Positions 58,620 through 64,000 of a stretch of 64,000 bases of DNA are shown here, piece by piece (positions within the stretch are counted from its first letter, which is position 1; each line of letters starts with the position of its first letter). The translations under genes were made by a program, and so were the position numbers. This stretch comes from Ailanthus altissimus (taxonomy: Eukaryota; Streptophyta; Magnoliopsida; Sapindales; Simaroubaceae). The notes under the pieces are model-generated. The model had not been told where the DNA came from and did not search any database. It worked only from the letters and a program-made list of their open reading frames with translations. Location of the stretch: positions 12,405,001 through 12,469,000 of the forward strand of contig OX327683.1 of NCBI GenBank assembly GCA_946807835.1, in the 5' to 3' direction.

Positions 58620-59190
58620 AAAGGCTTTGAAAGTGACAGTGTCATCTTGCACCCTCACAGTCAACTCCCCTTTTAAACATCAATGATCATTCGTCTTATG
58701 GCTATGAAGGGTCTTCTAAGGATGATGGGGATCTCTTTGTCTTCTTTCATGTCTATGATGATGAAATCTACCGAAAAGATGAACTTATCTACTTTTACTA
58801 GCACGACCTCTATGATTCCCTTTGGATAGGCGAGAGATGGTTAGCAAGCATGAGTGTGATGTTACTAGGCCTTACTTCTCTCAAAACTAACTTGTTAAAA
58901 ATGGAAAGAGGCATGAGATTTATAATTTCTCCAAATCACAAAGCACTTTATCAAGATTATGATTACCAACAGAGCACAAAATGGTAAAGCTTCTGAGATC
59001 CTTGAACTTTGGAGGTAGCTTTTTCTTAAGGATGACACTACACTCCTCTGTCAATGCTACGATCTCATAATCTACTAGTCTCATTTTCTTAGATAATATC
59101 TCCTTTATAAACTTCATATAACTTGACATTTGTTCAATAGCATCCGCAAAAGGTATGTTAATGTGACGTTTCTTGAAGATATGCAAAAAC
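58620..59190 (-). pseudogene. pro: E2 protease region pseudogene
   Basis: The frame 59186-58920 reads KRHINIPFADAIEQMSSYMK, LTEECSVILKKKLPPKFKD and LDKVLCDLEKL. It breaks exactly at the DLGAS active site (DLEKL). About 58820-58700 continues KFIFSVDFIIIDM and IPIILRRPFIA, the C-terminal half of the Athila protease. The enzyme cleaves the gag polyprotein in live elements; this one lacks its catalytic motif. Confidence 0.72.
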
Positions 59191-60897
59191 TTTGAGAATT
59201 GCTTGTCTAGCTTCTACTTTTGTAGCCTTCGAGGAAATGGTGAATATGGATAGAGATATTGAACTACATGTTTCTATTGGTTTTTAATGTTCTGTGTTGC
59301 TGCATCTGAACTTTTTTAGAATTCTACCCTATTTTCTGCACTTTTTTGCTGCTGCACATCATATTCTGGAGTATTTTATGCACTTTTCTACTGTTACATA
59401 TCATGTTCTGCATTTCCTAGATTGCCTTGCTATAATTTTTCAATTTTTGCACTTGTTTGCACCTATATAATCTTTGTGGAAAAGAAATAGGCGGTCTATA
59501 TGGCATCACTTCTTCTTGTTGTGCCACATTCTCCTTCTCTTTGACACTTGATAGTGGTGGTTTGGGTGTGTTACTATGTAGGATCTTATCACTTCTCAAT
59601 TTTATAGCTTGACATTACTCTATATTTCTTGGATTTGCTTCGTTGTTGCTTGGTAGAGTGCCTTCAGCCTCTTATTAATGGCTGTAGTACGTTATCCCAA
59701 TTGAACTTTCAAGTTCTTCAATGATGCTGAATGATTCAGTATGATGGCATCATTAAACTTCATATATTGCATCAACATATCTTTTAAAGTCGGCTTCTTT
59801 TCTTACGGTGGTTGGAATCCAGGCGGATTCAATAATCTAGATGACGCCCTTTGGTTGTTATGCTAAGCGAAGTTTCAATGATCTCTCAACTTTTGATTAT
59901 AGGAATTTGATTGTGGGTTAGGTTGTTGTAGATTAAAATTGCCCATATAATTCACCGATTCCATGTACCGCCTATTTATGTGGCTTTCACCACAAAACGT
60001 CGCATATCACTTGCTGGGTCTTAACGGCGTTCAATGCATTAAACTTCTTAGATAATGAATTAATCTGTACTGCCAATTGAATGCGTGAATCTCACATACA
60101 TTGGCGACTCTTTTGAGTGTAACTTTTTTTATTGGCCATTAGAAATTGTTTGATGTCATTTCTCCCAGTAGATCATAAGCCTCATTCATCGACTTATTCA
60201 TTATAGCTCCTCCAGCAATAGAATCTACAATGGTCCTAAAATGGCCTACTAATCAATTATAGAACATTTGGAATAATAGTCATTTAGGGACACCATGATA
60301 AAGACACTTCCTTGACATATCCTTGAAGCACTCACATGCCTTATACAATGACTTTCCATTAATCTGACTAAATAAGGTGATGTCATTTCTCATAATTGCT
60401 GTTTTTGTTAGTAGGAAGAACTTGGCTAAAAACCTCTATGCTAGAGTATCCTACGTCGATATGGATCTGGATGATAATGATATCAACCAATTCTTTGCCT
60501 TGTCCTTCAAAGAAAAAAGGAATAGTTTAAGTTAGATAGCATCGTTTGAGACTCTGTTATACTTGAAGGTATCATAAATCTCCAAGAAATTTATGATAAG
60601 CATGTTAGGATCATCATTCGGAGCTTTACAAAACTGTACAGACTCTTTTAGCATCTAAATAATATTTGACTTAATCTCAAAGTTATTAGCATTAATGGTT
60701 GGTCACCGAATATTAGATTGAACAACATCTGTGGTTGGGATAATATACTCTTTTAGTGCTCTCTGTGGTATCATGGGTTCAAGCACAAGATTATTGATGT
60801 GATTATTGTTCTTCTTCATGTTTAAAGATTGCTGGCGCTGTTTATGTTGAAGTCTATACAATGTTCTTTTAGTCTTAGCACTTTTCGCTCTTCGCAT
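59191..60897 (-). pseudogene. gag: E2 gag pseudogene
   Basis: The first ATG at 60897 (MRRAKSAKTKRTLYRL) is followed by PMIPQRALKEYIIP. The capsid-like region (60660-60130) has MLIINFLEIYDTFKYNRVSNDAI, then KLFLFSLKDKAKNWL, ACECFKDMSRKCLYHGVP and AYDLLGEMTSNNF. The C-terminal linker near 59599-59417 shows PYRPPISFPQRLYR. Stops occur throughout. It belongs to a gag branch different from E1 (closer to the NN-rich SLKDKAK.WL.SL type). Confidence 0.78.
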
Positions 60898-61033
60898 GAA
60901 CTGTCAAAACAAAATAGAAAGAAAATTAAAGTAAAAAGAAGAAAATAAACAGAAAAAAAATAAAATAACAAAAAAATCTAAATTAAAAGCAAGTAGTTTG
61001 ATATTAGTATTGATCTAAGGATAGATAGAATAG

Positions 61034-61051
61034 TCCTCGACAATAACGCTA
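61034..61051 (-). other. E2 primer-binding site, decayed
   Basis: The minus strand TAGCGTTATTGTCGAGGA matches the tRNA-Asp site TGGCGCCGTTGCCGGGGA at 12 of 18 positions. All six differences are C-to-T or G-to-A. Confidence 0.65.
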
Positions 61052-61057
61052 AAAACT

Positions 61058-61201
61058 TGATGTGTGCTATAGTAGATAAGCACAAGCACACACTATCATA
61101 TCAAGTAATATTAGATTTTAAGTCTAAGTATCAATACCATGGGGACTATGTGATCTAATTCTATTAATCAACTACTAAAATTATATTTACTCAACTTTTA
61201 T
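61058..61201 (-). repeat. E2 5' LTR fragment
   Basis: 144 bp matching the first 144 bp of 52285-53665 (GTGCTATAGTAG, AAGTATCAATACCATGGGGA, TACTCAACTTTTAT). It ends abruptly at 61201. Confidence 0.85.
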
Positions 61202-61690
61202 CAATGCAGTAACTGATATAAGATTATGCCGGACACTGGGAGCATAACTAGTCCTTACCTATCAAGATATGTCTTGCTCTTCCACTGCCAAACCCAATTC
61301 CAATTCTAAGAAAGATAAATCTTAAAACATTCCTCAATAAATGACGGACCCTATTATACAGATGATAAGATAGGGCTAAGGTAGTAATCTCAACATTTTT
61401 TTTATTTTAATCCACTTTCTAACCTGCCTACTTAATTCTTCCAACTCCGATGGACTCATCCGAGTTATAGCTTGATTTAGTAGCTCTCAAAATTGGTCGG
61501 TAGGTCAGTCCTCTAGTTCAAGAGTTCTAGTACTTGCATTACAGTCCCCTTGCCCTATGGCTCGGGGCAAGACAAGCTCACTTTTCTCCTTTTGCCAATA
61601 AAGAGTTTTGTTGGCACCTACTAGCTTAAGTTATGCACAAGATGCACACAGCTATTGAATTGAAGCCATGTACGAAGCCTAGCCACTATT
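61202..61690. other. Possible organelle-derived (mitochondrial-like) segment
   Basis: Composition changes sharply to roughly 43% GC with no low-complexity runs, unlike everything around it (for example CCCTATGGCTCGGGGCAAGA at about 61553). There are no stop-free long frames and no similarity to other repeats in the window. It looks to me like plant mitochondrial DNA, but I recognise no mitochondrial gene in it. It could instead be an unrelated genic or repeat fragment. Confidence 0.3.
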
Positions 61691-63044
61691 GGACTCTATA
61701 AAAGTTGTTGGCAGTAGTGGCTGATCATTTATCCTGCCTTACGTTCACTGACTCCATTAATGTTCCACCCATTCAAGATGATTTCCCTGATGAACATATT
61801 TTCACTATAAGCGAAGTACCTTGGTACGCACATATCATAAATTATTTAAATTGTGGAGAAATTTCATCTATCTGGAGTGCACAAGATAAGCGTAAGCTTT
61901 TAGTTGAGGTATGTAATTTTTATTGGGATGATTTATATCTTTTCAAATACAACCCTGACCAAATTACGAGATATTGCATTCCTGAAAGTGATGTTTCTAG
62001 TGTCTCAAATTATTTTCATAGTACTGCTTGTGGCAGTCTTTTTCTACAAAGAAGACAGCCGCAAAAATTTTACAGTGTAGTCTTTACTGGCCCACTTTAT
62101 TCAAAAACACTAATAATTTTTGTCGTTCTTGTGAAAAATGTCAAAATTTATGTAATGTATCTTAAAGACATATAATGCCTTTTAACCCTATTCTTGTTAT
62201 CGAGATATTTAATTGTTGGGGTATTGATTTTATAGGTGGAGTTATTAAAAGAAATTGTTGAGGTATCGATTTTATAGCTTGTCGTGCTAATGATAACACA
62301 ACTGTGATAAAGTTCTTAAAAGAAAATGTGTTATATAGGTATGGTACACCAAGTGTCATCATTAGTGACAAAGGAATATATTTTTGTAACCGTTCTTTTA
62401 AAACTTTGATGCGTAGGTATAATGTTCTTTACAAAGTTTCCACTGTATACCATCCTCAGACAAATGGACAATTAGAACTAGCAAATAGAGAGGTTAAACT
62501 AATTTTACGCCTTTCTGATGCATTATAGGCATATCACACTGCATACAAAATCATCTTAGGAATGTCTCTATACCAACTTGTCTATGGGAAGGCTTGCCAT
62601 TTACCTGTTGAGTTAGAGCATAAAGATTACTGGGCTGTCAAAGCCCTTAACTTTGATTTTAGCATTGCAGGTTTTCAGAGAAAGTTACAATTGTTAGAAA
62701 TAGAAGAGCTACGAAATTATGAATATAACAACTCCAAGATTTACAAAGCCAAAATGAAAGCAGCTGATGACAAACTGATCTCAAGGAAACACTTTGAGCT
62801 AAATCAATGGGTTTATCTTTATAATTCTCAATTGCATTTACACCCTAAAAATTTAAGATCTCGATGGACTGGTCTATTAGTGTTAAGGCACGTTTTCCCT
62901 AATGTTGCTATTGAAATCAAAGATTCCATTGATGGGCGAATTTTCAAAGTGAATGAACAGCGGTTGAAAAGTCATGTAGAAAATGTAGATCTCTCTATGT
63001 ACCTAGACAAGATCTTTCTTATGGATCTTGTCTATCATGCTTGA
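61690..63044 (+). pseudogene. int: Integrase of a second Athila-type element (E3), 5' part missing
   Basis: 61705-62175 carries VVADHLSCL, DDFPDEHIFTISEVPWYAHI, the WSAQDKRKLLVEV segment and a degraded HHCC zinc domain (FHSTACGSLF). The first catalytic Asp block is WGIDFIGG near 62220. About 90 residues then collapse into a short duplicated piece. 62304-62528 holds the second Asp (SVIISDKGIYFCNRSF) and the catalytic Glu (YHPQTNGQLELANRE). 62562-63044 is an intact C-terminal domain (SLYQLVYGKACHLPVELEHK, LRSRWTGLLVLRHVFP, IFKVNEQRLK). It is broken by stops at 62176 and 62526. It is the same family as E1 and better preserved. Confidence 0.87.
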
Positions 63045-63273
63045 TCAGGTTCAATCTCTCTGTACCATATTTTATATTTTGACTTTTTTATTTTTGCTTT
63101 TATTTTCTTTCGTATTTTATTTTCTTACTTTTCTTTTCTCTTCGATGTGATTTTATTTTCTGGTCAAGTGGCAGATATGGTACTCTATGACTATTAAAGT
63201 CAATTAATCAGTTCTCTAAAACTTGTCTCCTAAATAGTGCATTCATCTCATTTCTTTTCCCCTTTATTTCAAA
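63045..63273 (+). other. E3 spacer between integrase and aORF1
   Basis: T-rich, non-coding. Counterpart of 26621-26896. Confidence 0.6.
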
Positions 63274-63779
63274 ATGGATAGCATTCTTGCAACCTTCAAA
63301 AACACTTTCTTTCACTACCTTAAAATGCTATACTTAAGATTTATAAAGTACGGTGTAAAAGACTAAAGTGATTAATGTTAAAGAATATCCCTGCGGATGT
63401 TCGTTGTTTAATTGAAGTCAAGGTTCGATTATCTAGTGAGTCTATAAATGATTTTATTTCTTTTATGCTTGGTCTTGGAAAAAGCTCTTATGCCAAAAGG
63501 CGAAGAGCAAAAAGGTTACAAGCCTGTCATAAATGTGCTTGATAGAATTGTAACTGGATTTGTTGTCCTTTAAGATTTACATCTAGAAATTGAGAAGATA
63601 AAATTCAGTTCATTAAGGATGGACTGAGTAAGGAGTCTTTGGATGATATCCTATTGAGTCTTGAGATGCGTCATTATGGGCTCGTGCAACGTGAACTTCT
63701 CGATTTACGGAATAAATTAAAAAATGAACATCAACGATAAAGTCTCGAGATTCTGACTCTAAAAGATCCTGCTTGTTAA
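63274..63779 (+). pseudogene. Extra ORF 1 (aORF1) of E3, second copy
   Basis: Opens MDSILATFKNTFFHYLK. After a frame break it reads NIPADVRCLIEVKVRLSSES, FMLGLGKSSYA, the basic run KRRRAKRL, QACHKCA, then two stops, NCN and a CC pair. The tail is EDKIQFIKDGLSKESLDDIL, then LLDLRNKLKNEHQR. Length (506 bp), position after integrase and stop position match 26897-27401. The two copies are broken at different sites, so both descend from an ORF that was once open. The basic run followed by CxxC is the carlavirus CRP-like feature. Function is unknown and only inferred. Confidence 0.62.
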
Positions 63780-64000
63780 TTTATAAGAAAATTAGATGGA
63801 AAGCCTATTCCCGACCCATAGAGGGCGTTTAAGCCATTACTGGATGTAAACCCAGAGGAAGATGTAAGCCATAATCACAATTACCTATACATACACATGT
63901 GTCTTAATTTTAAACTTTTTTTTATTTTATAAATAATAGGGCTACTTATATAGATGTCTTAAATTCAAATCTTTTGGTTAAATAATGCATGTAGGTCATT
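63780..64000 (+). other. E3 region after aORF1, to window end
   Basis: Similarity to 27402-27600 continues to the end (CCTATTCCCGACCCATAGAG; GGGCTACTTATATAGATGTC against AGCCAACTACGTAGACTTTA). In E1 the LOG-like ORF follows about 100 bp after this point. Confidence 0.6.

Larger units (their letters stand above)
52285..61201 (-). mobile_element. Non-autonomous Athila-type element (E2), 5' LTR truncated
   Basis: Left LTR 52285-53665, polypurine tract, long non-coding stretch, protease and gag remnants, PBS at 61034-61051, and the start of the right LTR (61058-61201). No RT or integrase is visible: after removing the nested LTR only about 2 kb separates protease from the polypurine tract. The left flank TCCAA (52280-52284) cannot be compared because the right end is gone. 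It interrupts the copia integrase. Confidence 0.82.

Overview
The window looks like heterochromatic nuclear DNA of a plant, probably a eudicot. It is about 70% AT, has no intact host gene, and is built almost entirely from nested transposable elements. Most element boundaries given here rest on terminal TG..CA (or inverted repeats) plus matching target-site duplications (TSDs) that I read directly. Lineage names rest on protein motifs recognised by eye, without database searches.

Layout. 1-2717 is an old LTR-like copy (family I). 2718-11683 is non-coding DNA carrying a Ty1/copia solo LTR (3565-5935), an Athila-type solo LTR (6672-7916) and a hAT-type MITE (9360-9876). 11692-17538 is a hAT transposon with a decayed transposase, split by a family I solo LTR (12386-15140). 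18532-30778 is an LTR retrotransposon of the Athila type (Ty3/Gypsy) with both LTRs and a perfect GGACA TSD. It has gag, protease and integrase remnants but no reverse transcriptase, carries two extra ORF remnants after integrase, and is split by another family I solo LTR (20140-22926). 30784-34066 is non-coding with one further MITE. A 51-bp minisatellite (34067-34341 and 38099-38498) is split by a copia solo LTR (34342-38098), which itself contains an Athila-type solo LTR (35065-36438). 38952-40368 is a Mutator-like element with inverted-repeat arms of about 400 bp. About 40690-52279 is a minus-strand copia element (3' LTR, RNase H, RT, integrase) interrupted by solo LTRs at 41473-44214, 46366-47796 and 48635-51394. 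52285-61201 is a minus-strand non-autonomous Athila-type element with gag and protease, holding a solo LTR (54643-57546) that in turn holds an inverted solo LTR of the same family (55739-57228). 61202-61690 is less AT-rich, possibly organelle-derived DNA. 61690-64000 is the 3' half of an Athila-type element related to the one at 18532-30778.

Most unusual content. After integrase, where Athila elements often carry an env-like ORF or nothing, the element at 18532-30778 carries (i) a small basic, cysteine-containing ORF whose layout resembles the cysteine-rich nucleic-acid-binding proteins of carlaviruses, and (ii) a reading frame clearly similar to LOG, the plant cytokinin riboside 5'-monophosphate phosphoribohydrolase. 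The LOG-like frame has no visible introns and a TATA box shortly upstream. The first ORF recurs at the same place in the second element (63274-63779), so it belongs to the family and is not a chance insertion. Both are now pseudogenes here. They suggest a retrotransposon lineage that once carried a putative RNA-binding or silencing-related protein and a hormone-activating enzyme.

Nesting gives a relative order. The copia element is older than the solo LTRs inside it and older than the Athila element that cuts it at 52285. The inverted solo LTR at 55739-57228 is younger than its host and keeps the best-preserved CpG-rich palindromes in its U3.
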